Positions 11,503-20,575 are shown, counted from the stretch's first letter. The stretch is 64,000 bases of DNA from Alysiella crassa DSM 2578 (GCF_000745955.1 NZ_JQKH01000004.1:22800-86799); one strand, 5' to 3'. Numbers and translations are program-made. The notes: generated by a model from the letters alone, not told the origin.

Positions 11503-12906
11503 ATGGAACAGGTAAAACAACCGCAAGAACATTTGCAGCGCAATCTGCAAAATCGGCATTTGCAACTGATTGCCATCGGTGGTGCGATTGGTACAGGTTT
11601 GTTTATGGGTTCGGGGAAAACCATTAGTTTGGCGGGACCTTCGGTGGTGTTTGCGTATATGCTGATTGGCTTTTTCTTGTTTTTTATTATGCGGGCAATG
11701 GGCGAACTGCTGTTGTCCAATTTGGAGTATAAATCGTTTACCGATTTTTCTTATGACCTTTTAGGTCCATGCGCGGGTTTTTTTGTGGGCTGGACGTATT
11801 GGTTTTGCTGGGTCGTGATTGGTATGGCAGACATCATCGCCATCACGGGCTATGTGCAGTTTTGGGAACCTAATGTCCCGCTATGGCTACCAGGTTTAAT
11901 TTGTATCGCCATTATGGCGGGCATGAATTTATTAACCGTGAAATTATTCGGCGAAATGGAATTTTGGTTTGCGCTGATTAAAGTGATTGCCATCATAGGC
12001 TTGGTGGGTGTGGGGATTTATTTACTGGTAACAGGATTTGTGAATCCGAATACGGGCATTCCTTCATCATTGACCCATCTATGGGCGCGTGAAGGCGGTG
12101 TATTCCCACATGGTATTGGTGGTTTTTTCTCGGCATTCCAAATTGCGGTGTTTGCTTTTGTGGGCATTGAGCTGGTTGGCACGGCGGCGGCTGAAGCCAA
12201 AGACCCCTACAAAACCCTGCCGCTTGCAATTAACCGCATTCCCATTCGCGTGATTGTGTTTTATGTTTTGGCATTGGGCGTGATTATGACGGTTACGCCT
12301 TGGGACGCTGTGGACCCGAAAAAAAGCCCATTTGTGAATATGTTTACCCTGATTGGCATTCCGATTGCGGCGACTTTGATTAATTTGGTGGTGCTGTCAT
12401 CGGCATTGTCATCGGCAAATGGCGGTATGTTTTCTACGGGGCGGATGTTGTTTGGTTTGGCGCAAACGGATTCTGCGCCACGCATGTTTAGTGTGTTGAA
12501 TAAAAATGGTGTACCTGCGCCTGCCTTGTTGTTTTCGTGCATGTTTTTGTTGTTGGGGATTGTGTTGTTGTATCAAGATGGCGATATTATGAATATGTTT
12601 ACCATCGTTACGACTATTTCCAGCATTGGTTTTATTTTTGTGTGGATGATGATTTTGTTTGCCTACATCAAATACCGCAAAATGCAGCCTGAAAAACACG
12701 CGCAATCGGTTTACAAAATGCCAGGTGGTGTGCTGATGTGTTATCTGTGTATCGCGTTTTTGGTGTTTTCACTGTTTTTGTTTACGCGCGATAAAGACAC
12801 TTTGGAAGGCATGTTGTACACGCCGATTTGGTTTGGGATTTTGGCAATTGGTTACGCCATCAATCGTAAACGAATTGCCGCTTATGCCAATTCCAGAAAG
12901 AAATAA
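11503..12906 (+). CDS. cycA: D-serine/D-alanine/glycine:H+ symporter
   Basis: The 467-residue protein has about twelve membrane helices and follows E. coli CycA closely from HLQLIAIGGAIGTGLFMGSG through GWTYWFCWVV and FAFVGIELVGTAAAE. It belongs to the amino acid-polyamine-organocation superfamily and imports glycine and small D-amino acids with protons. It stands alone between repeat elements; the stop is two bases before a Correia-like element. Confidence 0.92.
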   Translation: MEQVKQPQEHLQRNLQNRHLQLIAIGGAIGTGLFMGSGKTISLAGPSVVFAYMLIGFFLFFIMRAMGELLLSNLEYKSFTDFSYDLLGPCAGFFVGWTYWFCWVVIGMADIIAITGYVQFWEPNVPLWLPGLICIAIMAGMNLLTVKLFGEMEFWFALIKVIAIIGLVGVGIYLLVTGFVNPNTGIPSSLTHLWAREGGVFPHGIGGFFSAFQIAVFAFVGIELVGTAAAEAKDPYKTLPLAINRIPIRVIVFYVLALGVIMTVTPWDAVDPKKSPFVNMFTLIGIPIAATLINLVVLSSALSSANGGMFSTGRMLFGLAQTDSAPRMFSVLNKNGVPAPALLFSCMFLLLGIVLLYQDGDIMNMFTIVTTISSIGFIFVWMMILFAYIKYRKMQPEKHAQSVYKMPGGVLMCYLCIAFLVFSLFLFTRDKDTLEGMLYTPIWFGILAIGYAINRKRIAAYANSRKK

Positions 12907-12907
12907 A

Positions 12908-13016
12908 TATAGTCGCAGAACTGAAAAAGCAGTACGGCGTTGCCAGCTCCCTTATGTACTAGGTGTACACTGCGGTCGCTGTCGCCTTGAACTGCATTTT
13001 CATTTCTACGACTATA
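12908..13016. mobile_element. Correia-like element A
   Basis: The 109-bp sequence runs from TATAGTCGCAGAACTG to a matching CGACTATA end, with terminal repeats of about 28 bases. The core is in reverse orientation and contains GCGGTCGCTGTCGCCTTG and TACGGCGTTGCC, which recall the conserved parts of neisserial Correia elements. It begins two bases after the cycA stop. Confidence 0.75.
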
Positions 13017-13021
13017 CACTC

Positions 13022-13053
13022 AAGGTAGCCTGAAAACTTTTCAGGCTGCCTTT
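13022..13053. terminator. DUS-pair hairpin terminator
   Basis: AAGGTAGCCTGAAAA and TTTTCAGGCTGCCTTT pair with one mismatch (a variant AGGTAGCCTGAA motif on the left). It separates convergent cycA and the TPR-like gene. Confidence 0.65.
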
Positions 13054-13069
13054 GTTTTGAATGGACACT

Positions 13070-14095
13070 TTAATGAACAATCGGCGGCGTAAACATCAAC
13101 GCCAATTGATTTTGATAATAACGGTTGCCATTGCGTTCATCAAATTCACGCGCCAAACCACGCGCCGCCAACAAAGCTTCTTCATTAAACGGCGCAACCG
13201 CAATCAAATACTGCAAATAATCATAGCGGCTGTTTTGAATCACTTGGATAATGGTGTCGTTATAATCGTCCAGCAGTGATTCTGCCCAATCTTTGTCGTT
13301 TAATTTGTACGCCAGTTGAATCAATTTGGGCATGATAAACATAAAGTTATCTCCAGCCTCATCAATATATTGTATGGCTTCGGTCAAAGAATCGGTTGCG
13401 TCTTCCACTTCGCCAAGCTGAATCAGGCTGTCAATGGCGGGATAATAGGTCAAATGCGGCACTTCGCCACAGCTCAATTCGCCCAATAAAATCGGTTTCG
13501 CCAATTTCACCGCTTGCTGATAATCGCCAATAAAATGGTAATAATCCACCAAAGCATTGGTTTCACAGGCTTCGCAATCGTTCATATCGTCTTTGTCGGC
13601 GGCTTGCCATTTGGCGAAATGTTCTTGTGCGGCTTGCGTGTCGCCCATTAAAATGGCTTGTTCCATCAAAGCCTTATCTACCATGCGGCGGCTGAAATTA
13701 AATTCTTCATACAAATCTGCCATATGCTGCACCGCTTCGGCAATGTCTTCACGCGATTCGTGCAAATCGCTGGGCAATACGCCCACCAACCATTTGAATT
13801 TCCACAAGCAATCCAGTAAACCCGATAAACTTTCGTCTTCTTCTTCGCTGTCATCGGGGGAATTGCGCCAACGTGAAAAATGGTGTGCTGTCAGCCAATT
13901 CAAGCAGTGCATTTGCCAGCCGCGTGAAAACATTTTATTGCTCACATCATCGGCATTGATAACGTAATCGGCGATGGCGTGAGCGGTTTCGCTGTCTTCG
14001 GCTTCCATTGCGGCGTTGAATTGGTCAATGGTGGCGCGTTGGCGGGCTTGGTGGTCGTCTAAATCGTCAAGTGCTTCGGGGGAAAATTTGGACAT
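13070..14095 (-). CDS. Hypothetical protein, TPR-like helical repeat protein
   Basis: The 341-residue product is acidic, lacks signal peptide or membrane helices, and consists of helix pairs with spaced Ala/Leu/Tyr residues (for example DYYHFIGDYQQAVKLA and LIQLGEVEDATDSLTEAI), as in tetratricopeptide solenoids. A CxxC pair (CEACE) lies mid-protein. The frame stays open to 14164, but those codons read through a repeat element; the ATG at 14095 (MSKFSPEALDDL) is the more likely start. I do not recognise the family. A scaffold or protein-interaction role is only suggested by the fold. Confidence 0.75.
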   Translation of the reverse strand: MSKFSPEALDDLDDHQARQRATIDQFNAAMEAEDSETAHAIADYVINADDVSNKMFSRGWQMHCLNWLTAHHFSRWRNSPDDSEEEDESLSGLLDCLWKFKWLVGVLPSDLHESREDIAEAVQHMADLYEEFNFSRRMVDKALMEQAILMGDTQAAQEHFAKWQAADKDDMNDCEACETNALVDYYHFIGDYQQAVKLAKPILLGELSCGEVPHLTYYPAIDSLIQLGEVEDATDSLTEAIQYIDEAGDNFMFIMPKLIQLAYKLNDKDWAESLLDDYNDTIIQVIQNSRYDYLQYLIAVAPFNEEALLAARGLAREFDERNGNRYYQNQLALMFTPPIVH

Positions 14096-14137
14096 GATGG
14101 TGTCTTTATTATCAGAATTAAAAATAAATAATGGTAT

Positions 14138-14283
14138 TTCAGCTTGCCTGACAGTACACGACAAAACTTATGTAGGGTGCGTATTACGCACCAAAATTCC
14201 AGATTATTTGCATGATTTGGTGCGTGATACGCACCCTACATTTGGGTTGGTAAAAATTGTCGTGTACTGTAAGGCTGCCTGAT
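14138..14283. repeat. DUS-ended nested inverted repeat, copy 2
   Basis: A 146-bp copy with CAGTACACGAC ends. The inner arms are the GTAGGGTGCGTATTACGC form. The left DUS has decayed (TTCAGCTTGCCTGA); the right one is nearly intact. A second right-end remnant (GTTGTACCAAAAGGCAGCCT) follows at 14291-14312. Confidence 0.8.
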
Positions 14284-14320
14284 AGTTTTTGTTGTACCAA
14301 AAGGCAGCCTGAAAACGTGA

Positions 14321-15502
14321 TTATCCCACAAATTCGCGTACTGCTTCACGCAAACGTGTCATGCCTTCGTGCAAATCTGTGTCATTGAGCAAAAGTGATG
14401 GGGCAAAGCGCACCACATGATTGCCCGCTTGCAAAATCATCAAACCATGCTGCAAAGCCAATTTCACCAAATCGCCCGCACGGTTTGCATAATCCGCCGC
14501 CAATACCGCACCGACCAGCAAACCCATGCCGCGAACTTCCGCAAATACGCCGTATTCCGCGCCGATTTGATTTAAGGCAGCCTGCAAATTCGCCGATTGC
14601 TGTTGCACATTTTGCAGCGTTTCGGGCGCGTTAATCACATCAAACGCGGCATTTGCCACCGCGCACGCCAAAGGATTGCCGCCAAACGTGCTGCCGTGCG
14701 AACCCAAAGACAAACTCGGGGCAAATTTATCAGTCGTCAGCATCGCGCCAATCGGGAAACCGCCACCCAAAGCCTTTGCTGCGCTGACAATATCGGGCGA
14801 CACGCCGTATTGTTCATAGGCAAACAATGTGCCTGTGCGCCCCATGCCCGTTTGCACTTCGTCCAAAATCAAGGCAGCCTGAAAACGGTCGCATACTTCA
14901 CGCGCCGCTTGCAAAAATTCGCGTGTGGCGGGCAAAACGCCACTTTCGCCCTGAATCGGCTCAATGATGACGGCACAGGTTTTGTCCGACACGGCAGCCT
15001 GCAACGCCGCCACATCATTAAACGGAATATGCGTAATCCCAGCAGGAAGCGGTGCAAAATCCTGACTGTATTTCGGCTGACCGCCCACCGAAACAGTAAA
15101 CAAGGTGCGCCCATGAAACGCATTCACACACGCCACAATTTCCGATTTTTCCGCGCCAAAGTGGTCGCGGGCGTGTTTGCGGGCTAATTTGAGTGCGGCT
15201 TCATTGGCTTCCGCGCCCGAGTTGGCAAAAAATACTTTGTCGGCAAAACTGTGTTCCACCAATTTTTGCGCCAATTCTTGTGCTGGGCGCGTGGTGTATA
15301 AATTGGAAACGTGCCAATATTTTTGCGCTTGTTCGGTCAAGGCGGTAATCAGAGTAGGGTGGCAATGCCCCAAAGCGTTTACGGCAATGCCACCTGATAA
15401 ATCAATGTATTCTTTGCCATTTTCGTCCCAAACGTGGCTGCCTGAAGCACGTTCTGGCAGCATGGGGGCGAAAGCGAAATTGGGGGTTAAATAGTTTTGC
15501 AT
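14321..15502 (-). CDS. argD: Acetylornithine / succinyldiaminopimelate aminotransferase
   Basis: The 393-residue protein is a class III PLP aminotransferase. FFANSGAEANEAALKLAR, the PLP-phosphate region and LILDEVQTGMGRTG are intact, and the Schiff-base lysine is Lys243 in SAAKALGGGFP. It converts N-acetylornithine in arginine synthesis and, in many bacteria, also serves lysine synthesis. It is monocistronic here and bracketed by repeat elements. A separate DapC-type enzyme is encoded 4 kb away, so ArgD may be mainly the arginine enzyme in this organism. Confidence 0.94.
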   Translation of the reverse strand: MQNYLTPNFAFAPMLPERASGSHVWDENGKEYIDLSGGIAVNALGHCHPTLITALTEQAQKYWHVSNLYTTRPAQELAQKLVEHSFADKVFFANSGAEANEAALKLARKHARDHFGAEKSEIVACVNAFHGRTLFTVSVGGQPKYSQDFAPLPAGITHIPFNDVAALQAAVSDKTCAVIIEPIQGESGVLPATREFLQAAREVCDRFQAALILDEVQTGMGRTGTLFAYEQYGVSPDIVSAAKALGGGFPIGAMLTTDKFAPSLSLGSHGSTFGGNPLACAVANAAFDVINAPETLQNVQQQSANLQAALNQIGAEYGVFAEVRGMGLLVGAVLAADYANRAGDLVKLALQHGLMILQAGNHVVRFAPSLLLNDTDLHEGMTRLREAVREFVG

Positions 15503-15550
15503 ATTTTTTTAGCCTTTTGATTTTTTTGTTAATTTGTTTGTGAACGCGTT

Positions 15551-15632
15551 TTCAGGCTGCCTTTCAGTACACGACAAAAAATAATCGTAGGGTGTTGGTA
15601 AAATTATCGCGTACTTTTCAGGCTGCCTGAAA
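15551..15632. repeat. DUS-ended inverted repeat, copy 3 (internally deleted)
   Basis: The left DUS and TTCAGTACACGAC end are intact. The centre is reduced to ATCGTAGGGTGTTGG, and a decayed right end (CGCGTAC) leads into a full double DUS. It lies between argD and the 654-residue gene. Confidence 0.65.
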
Positions 15633-15635
15633 ATC

Positions 15636-17600
15636 TCACAACACATCACGCCAACTTTTGCGCCACCACAAACGTGGCGTATTTTGCTGTGGCGCGAAAA
15701 AGTCGTCCATGCCCAAATACAGAGATTGAATCACGGTTTCCGCCACCGCCGTATCGGGCAAGGTGTCGGCGTTGATGGCAATGCTGCCGTTGATGAATTG
15801 CGTTTCATCGCCTGCGTGCATAAAGGGGAAAAGGGCGAATAAATACAAAGGCTTCTTGCCCTGATAAACGCACATTTCCAAAGCCATCGCGTCAAAACGC
15901 CCTTGTGGTAAATTGGCAAAACTTTCGTAGATAAATGCTTGATGTTGCACACGTTCTGGATTTTTTTTCAACATTTCGCGCCCACTTTGCATGGCTTCGG
16001 CAATGCTGTCGGTGTTTAATTTTAATAAATTAATGCCCGCGCCATTGGGTTGCACCAAAGTGGGGGTAAACAAATCCGCCTGCTGCCGCTTTTCCCACAA
16101 CGCCCACGCCGCACCAAAACCCGCCGCCTTGAGCGCAAGCTGCCATTCAAACGGCAACTTACTGCGCGTAAATTCGGTTTTCGGCGCAATTTGCAGCAGC
16201 GAACCGCGATATTTTTGTTGAATTTCAAGGGCTAATTCGGTGCAAGTTTGCGGTTTGGGGTGTTGCCAAATTTGCGCGGTAATCAGTTGCAAGGGGAAAA
16301 ACAGTTTGCCGCCAATCAACGCGCCATAGCGATGGAAAAATTCATTGGGCAAGGCTGGCTGAAATTGTTTTGCTTCCTGATAATTCAAAAATTTCAATGA
16401 ATTATTAGACAAATGCGCCGCCGTTCTCGCCCAATAAAAGGCGCACAAATGCAGGAAATTTTGCGTGTGCGGCGCAGCAGCAAATCGGGTAAATTCGGGT
16501 TGGCTGGTGCGGATAATGTTCAATAATTTGTCTAATTTTTCAAGGGAATGCTGATTGTAATCCAAGCCAATATCGCGTAAATCATCGGCGTAGGCAACAT
16601 AGGGCGTGGGGCAGCCATCGGGCGACGCGCCACGCACAAATCCATCAACGGCGCGGCGTGCCACTTGGTTGATGTCGGTGTGGTCGGGCTGGTGTTCGGC
16701 GACTTGGGTTTCTTCGTGGCGCAAATAGTCCAGCCAACCTGTGCTGCTGACGGCTGGATTGGTAAACATTTGCTCCACAATCCCCAAAACGGGCGTTACC
16801 ACGCCATTGCCCAAATCGGCAACGATGCTGTCAAAAAAGTCTGCCGAAACAGGCTGTTTGGTGATTTCAGCCAGCCTGTTGGCATTGTTCCACATAATCG
16901 TTTGCCCCAATTGTTTGGCAACGGTTTCGCCAATATAAAATCCGAGCAATAAGAATAGGTTGCGATAAGCTGGCGTTTGCACCGCCCAACGGCGCACGGT
17001 GTCGGGGCGCAATTGATGGTGTTTGGCGAGCAGGGTAATGAGTTTGTCAATTTGCTGCAAACTGGTTTCGCTAAAATCAAAGCTAATGCTGGTGAGCGCG
17101 GATTGGTTCGCCAAACCTTCGGGCAAGGCTTTTTTCTGCAAAAATCGCCCTAAAATCAGGTGGCGCAATTGCAATTTATCGGCGTTCAGCCCAAAGCAAA
17201 GCAGTTGCCACAGGGGACGGTCTAGTTTGATTTCGTGGTCGGGGCGGTCTATGGCGTGGCAAACGGCTTGCACGACTGGGAAAATGGTCATGCCTGTGCC
17301 AATGGTGCCATCTTCATACCATTCGGTTGGTACGCCACTTTGATTAGCTAAATAATTTGCCAAATAGGCGGCGAGTGTGTTGATGAAATTCGCGCCCGAT
17401 GGTTTTTGCTTAATGCTGCGGCTGGTGTATTCGGTGGTGGTGCGAATTTGTGTAAGTAAGCGATTGATTCTTTTGATACTATCGGGTGTGTAATCCAGTT
17501 TGAGTGGCTGCCACACGGCAGGAAATGCCAAGCCACCCATGGGCTGCTGATTGTGGTGCAGACAATCGAGTAATTCTTGCATTTGGTCGGCGATGGGCAT
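15636..17600 (-). CDS. Hypothetical protein with three related internal modules
   Basis: The 654-residue product has no signal peptide. I do not recognise the family. Three stretches resemble one another, at about residues 35-120, 173-283 and 344-449. Each starts with an aromatic LDY/FDF motif and a helix of the form SIKRINRLLTQI, SLQQIDKLITLL or SLEKLDKLLNII. Each ends with a Gly-rich segment leading to a hydrophobic helix and a Pro (IFPVVQAVCHAIDRP, VTPVLGIVEQMFTNP, FFPLQLITAQIWQHP). The last 200 residues are different. The start is supported by AGGAA upstream. It lies downstream of the FhuF-type gene on the same strand with a 102-base gap. Confidence 0.8.
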   Translation of the reverse strand: MPIADQMQELLDCLHHNQQPMGGLAFPAVWQPLKLDYTPDSIKRINRLLTQIRTTTEYTSRSIKQKPSGANFINTLAAYLANYLANQSGVPTEWYEDGTIGTGMTIFPVVQAVCHAIDRPDHEIKLDRPLWQLLCFGLNADKLQLRHLILGRFLQKKALPEGLANQSALTSISFDFSETSLQQIDKLITLLAKHHQLRPDTVRRWAVQTPAYRNLFLLLGFYIGETVAKQLGQTIMWNNANRLAEITKQPVSADFFDSIVADLGNGVVTPVLGIVEQMFTNPAVSSTGWLDYLRHEETQVAEHQPDHTDINQVARRAVDGFVRGASPDGCPTPYVAYADDLRDIGLDYNQHSLEKLDKLLNIIRTSQPEFTRFAAAPHTQNFLHLCAFYWARTAAHLSNNSLKFLNYQEAKQFQPALPNEFFHRYGALIGGKLFFPLQLITAQIWQHPKPQTCTELALEIQQKYRGSLLQIAPKTEFTRSKLPFEWQLALKAAGFGAAWALWEKRQQADLFTPTLVQPNGAGINLLKLNTDSIAEAMQSGREMLKKNPERVQHQAFIYESFANLPQGRFDAMALEMCVYQGKKPLYLFALFPFMHAGDETQFINGSIAINADTLPDTAVAETVIQSLYLGMDDFFAPQQNTPRLWWRKSWRDVL

Positions 17601-17702
17601 GGGGATTCCTGTTTTTATTAATTATCAACGAAATAATATTATAAAAGAAAAAACATTCAGGCAGCCTGAAAATCCGCCTAATTTTAACTGAAACGCACCC
17701 AA

Positions 17703-18392
17703 TCAACCACACCCACAGTCCAATCGTCTGTTTTTCGGGCAAGTATCGCACATCATCGTGTCTGAATCGCGCCGATAATGTTGGCAACAAGCCAACATGT
17801 TTACCTGAAACGTATCGCCCACCCAAAGCAATTCGCCAAAACACCGCGCCGCAATGGTTTCCCGCCAAACGCGTTCCCCATATTCCACTTCCGCCCGAGT
17901 TTGCCAGCCAAAACGATGTGCCGCCGCCAATGCTTTCAATATGCCATCGTAGACAAAATAATGCGCCAATTTTTCGCTGATTTGCCAATGGGGGGCGCAC
18001 AAGGCGAATTGTTCTGCCGTCCAAATTTGCAAATTTTGCCACGCTAATTCAATGGCTTGTTTGGGTGTGTGGTGGTGCAAAATTTGTTCAGGCAGCCTGA
18101 AAGAATCGGTGAACGCTGCCGCCGTTTCGTGTGCGCCACCACGCAAATCCACCGCAAACCCACGCGCCGCCACCCACACCGCCACATACGCAGGCTGCCA
18201 CAACCACAATTGCCATGTTCGCGCCGCCCAATACACGTCATCGGCTTGCGGGTGGGCGGCGTGTAGATTGGCAAATAATTTGTGTAATTCAAATTCTTGT
18301 GTTTTCAGGCAGCCTGAAACGGTTTGGGTGGACGCATTGAGCGCGGGAAATAGGCGATTGCATTCGCTCAATAGGTTTGATAATAAAATCAT
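17703..18392 (-). CDS. FhuF-type siderophore ferric-iron reductase
   Basis: The 229-residue protein ends in Cys202-Cys203, Cys215 and Cys218 (ACCQHY...MCDTCP), the CC-x(10-11)-C-xx-C pattern that holds the unusual [2Fe-2S] cluster of FhuF-type reductases. Such proteins release iron from ferric siderophores in the cytoplasm. No siderophore transporter is nearby. The ATG at 18392 has no visible ribosome-binding site; a Correia-like element begins four bases upstream and may supply transcription signals. An in-frame uptake sequence encodes SFRLPE. Confidence 0.8.
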   Translation of the reverse strand: MILLSNLLSECNRLFPALNASTQTVSGCLKTQEFELHKLFANLHAAHPQADDVYWAARTWQLWLWQPAYVAVWVAARGFAVDLRGGAHETAAAFTDSFRLPEQILHHHTPKQAIELAWQNLQIWTAEQFALCAPHWQISEKLAHYFVYDGILKALAAAHRFGWQTRAEVEYGERVWRETIAARCFGELLWVGDTFQVNMLACCQHYRRDSDTMMCDTCPKNRRLDCGCG

Positions 18393-18395
18393 ATC

Positions 18396-18500
18396 ATAGT
18401 CGTTTCAAATTAAAAGAAGACAAGGCGACAGCGACCGCCGTGTACACCTAGTACATAAGGGAGCTGGCAACGCCGTATTATTTTAATTTGAAATGACTAT
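18396..18500. mobile_element. Correia-like element B
   Basis: The 105-bp element has ends ATAGTCGTTTCAAATTAAAA and the matching TTTTAATTTGAAATGACTAT. The core reads ACAAGGCGACAGCGACCGCC, then GTACATAAGGGAGCTGGCAA. It fills the gap between the L,D-transpeptidase stop and the FhuF-type start codon. Confidence 0.75.
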
Positions 18501-19045
18501 TATGGTTTAATTTCAATCGGCGCATTATGCACCACGCTGCGAAACAGCTCGTCCACTTCTTCATCGGTAACGGCAATGCAGCCATTTGTCCAATCGTGGC
18601 GCAAATGTTGCCGTCCCAACGCCCCCGAACCATTGGGCAAACCGTGAATTTTAATCAGCCCCCCCGCGCTTTTGCCTTGCGATTGGGCAAATGCGGTATC
18701 TTGTTGATTTGGATAGGAAATGCCCAAATTTTTATGGTAGCCGCTTTGGGCGTTGCGCTCATTAATGCGGTACACGCCTTCGGGGGTTTTGCCATCGCCT
18801 TCAAATTGCTTGTGTCCGATGGGCGAAAAGCCCAGCGAAATATCGTAGCTTTTCAATAAATTATCGCCATCGTAGGCAAACATTTTGCGCTCACTTTTAT
18901 GCACCACCAAACGCGTGATTTGCGCGTTTTCAGGCAGCCTGAACGCGTTTTCGGGCGACACAGGCGGCACGGGGCGCGTAAACATCAACACGCCACCGAC
19001 CAATACCATCAATACCAATAGGCTGATTAAAATCAATTTTTTCAT
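18500..19045 (-). CDS. L,D-transpeptidase (YkuD family)
   Basis: The 181-residue protein has an N-terminal membrane anchor (about 4-22) and a YkuD catalytic domain. His134 (KIHGLPNG) and Cys156 in DWTNGCIAVT form the active site. Such enzymes cross-link peptidoglycan through 3-3 bonds, attach proteins to it, or act in amidase-like roles. The specific role here is unknown. The stop codon overlaps the end of Correia-like element B. Confidence 0.88.
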   Translation of the reverse strand: MKKLILISLLVLMVLVGGVLMFTRPVPPVSPENAFRLPENAQITRLVVHKSERKMFAYDGDNLLKSYDISLGFSPIGHKQFEGDGKTPEGVYRINERNAQSGYHKNLGISYPNQQDTAFAQSQGKSAGGLIKIHGLPNGSGALGRQHLRHDWTNGCIAVTDEEVDELFRSVVHNAPIEIKP

Positions 19046-19054
19046 TTAATCACT

Positions 19055-19202
19055 TTCAGGCAGCCTTTCAGTACACGACAATTTTTACAAACGCCCAAAA
19101 TGTAGGGTGCGTACCACGCACCAAATCATTCAAATAATTGAAATTTCGGTGCGTAATACGCACCCTACATGAATTTTGTCGTGTACTGTAAGGCAGCCTG
19201 AA
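19055..19202. repeat. DUS-ended nested inverted repeat, copy 4 (complete)
   Basis: A 148-bp copy very similar to copy 1, with DUS plus CAGTACACGAC at both ends and GTAGGGTGCGTACCACGC inner arms. The dapC frame runs into it and stops inside it at 19165. Confidence 0.85.
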
Positions 19203-20385
19203 AATACGTGTCGTACCAAGCGATAATCCGCTCTGCCGCTTCCACGCATTTTTCCAACTCGTCCACCAGCGCAATGCGGACAAAACCCACGCCCGAATTG
19301 CCATGTGGCGTATCCCGCGCAAAAAATCGCCCTGCCAAAACTTGCACACCTGTGGCGCGATACAATTCTTGCGTGAATTTCAAATCATCGCCATCGGGAA
19401 TGTGCAGCCAAATGTAAAAAGACGCGTCTGGCAAACGCACCTCAAATTTTTGGCGCAAAATGGGCAATACGCGGTCAAATTTGGCTTGATATTGGGCGCG
19501 GTTTTCAATCACATGGGCTTCATCGTTCCACGCGGCAATGCTGGCGCGTTGCACGGGCAAACTCATCGCGCTGCCGTGATAGGTGCGATAGAGCAGAAAA
19601 TCTTTCAACAATTTTGCGTCCCCAGCCACAAAGCCCGAACGCAAACCTGGTACATTGGAGCGTTTGGATAAGCTGGTAAACATGACCATTTTGTCAAAAC
19701 CGCGTCCCAATTCCGCCGCCGCTTGCAGGCAGCCGAGCGGTTTTTTGCCGTCAAAATAAATTTCCGAATAGCATTCGTCTGACGCAATGATGAAACCGTA
19801 TTTGTCTTGCAAATCAAACAATTCTTGCCAATCTTGTTTTTGCAACACGCTGCCAGTTGGATTATCGGGCGAGCAGACAAACACCAATTTACAACGCGCC
19901 CAATGTTCATCGCTCACTTGCGACCAGTCGGGCAAAAAGCGTGGCGCGGTGGTGTTGGCGAACACGATTTCGCCACCGCCCAAAAATGTTGCGCCTTCAT
20001 AAATTTGGTAAAACGGATTGGGGCTGACGATAACGGGGTTTTCCTGCTCATTCAGCACCACTTGCACGAATGAAAACAGGGCTTCGCGGCTGCCCAAAAC
20101 GGGCAAAATTTCGGTTTCGGGGTTGAGCGTTAAACCATCGTAGCGGCGTTTGAGCCAGCCTGCACACGCCTCGCGCAATTCAGGCAGCCCGAGCGTGAGC
20201 GGATATTTGGACAATTCGTCCAATGAATTGATGAGCGCGTCTTTCACCACTTGGGGTGTGGGGTGTTTAGGTTCGCCGATGTAGAGCGGAATTTCGGATA
20301 AATGCGCGGGCGGGGTAATGCCTTGCATGGCTTCACGCAAGCGGGCGAAGGGGTAGGGTTTAAGTTGTTGCAAATGGGGGTTCAT
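19165..20385 (-). CDS. dapC: Succinyldiaminopimelate transaminase (DapC type)
   Basis: The 406-residue protein is a class I/II PLP aminotransferase, with SPNPFYQIYEGA, CSPDNPTGS and the PLP lysine Lys241 in SLSKRSNVPGLRSGF. The pattern matches the beta-proteobacterial DapC family, which forms N-succinyl-LL-diaminopimelate for lysine and peptidoglycan. The last dozen or so residues (FQAALQYTTKFM) are encoded by an uptake sequence and the adjacent repeat element, whose TGTAGGG supplies the TAG stop. AAGGA precedes the start. Confidence 0.88.
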   Translation of the reverse strand: MNPHLQQLKPYPFARLREAMQGITPPAHLSEIPLYIGEPKHPTPQVVKDALINSLDELSKYPLTLGLPELREACAGWLKRRYDGLTLNPETEILPVLGSREALFSFVQVVLNEQENPVIVSPNPFYQIYEGATFLGGGEIVFANTTAPRFLPDWSQVSDEHWARCKLVFVCSPDNPTGSVLQKQDWQELFDLQDKYGFIIASDECYSEIYFDGKKPLGCLQAAAELGRGFDKMVMFTSLSKRSNVPGLRSGFVAGDAKLLKDFLLYRTYHGSAMSLPVQRASIAAWNDEAHVIENRAQYQAKFDRVLPILRQKFEVRLPDASFYIWLHIPDGDDLKFTQELYRATGVQVLAGRFFARDTPHGNSGVGFVRIALVDELEKCVEAAERIIAWYDTYFQAALQYTTKFM

Positions 20386-20421
20386 TTTTTTTAATCCTTT
20401 GATGATTGTGTTGAATGATTT

Positions 20422-20575
20422 TTCAGGCTGCCTTACAGTTCACGAAAAAAATCGTAGGGTGCGCCGTGCGCACCAAATTTGCCACAATATTTAAATAATT
20501 CAGTTATTTGGTGCGCACGGCGCACCCTACATTTTCGTGATTGGAAAAGGGTCGTGTATTTTCAGGCAGCCTGAA
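20422..20575. repeat. DUS-ended nested inverted repeat, copy 5
   Basis: A 154-bp copy. Its inner arms are the GTAGGGTGCGCCGTGCGCACC form, present on both halves in complement, unlike copies 1, 2, 4 and 9. The right terminal repeat is partly decayed. Confidence 0.8.

Noticed and set aside
14095..14164. N-terminal extension of the TPR-like protein to 14164.
   Set aside because: The extra residues come from a repeat end; the same artefactual start (MSCTVR-like) appears wherever this repeat lies upstream of a gene.
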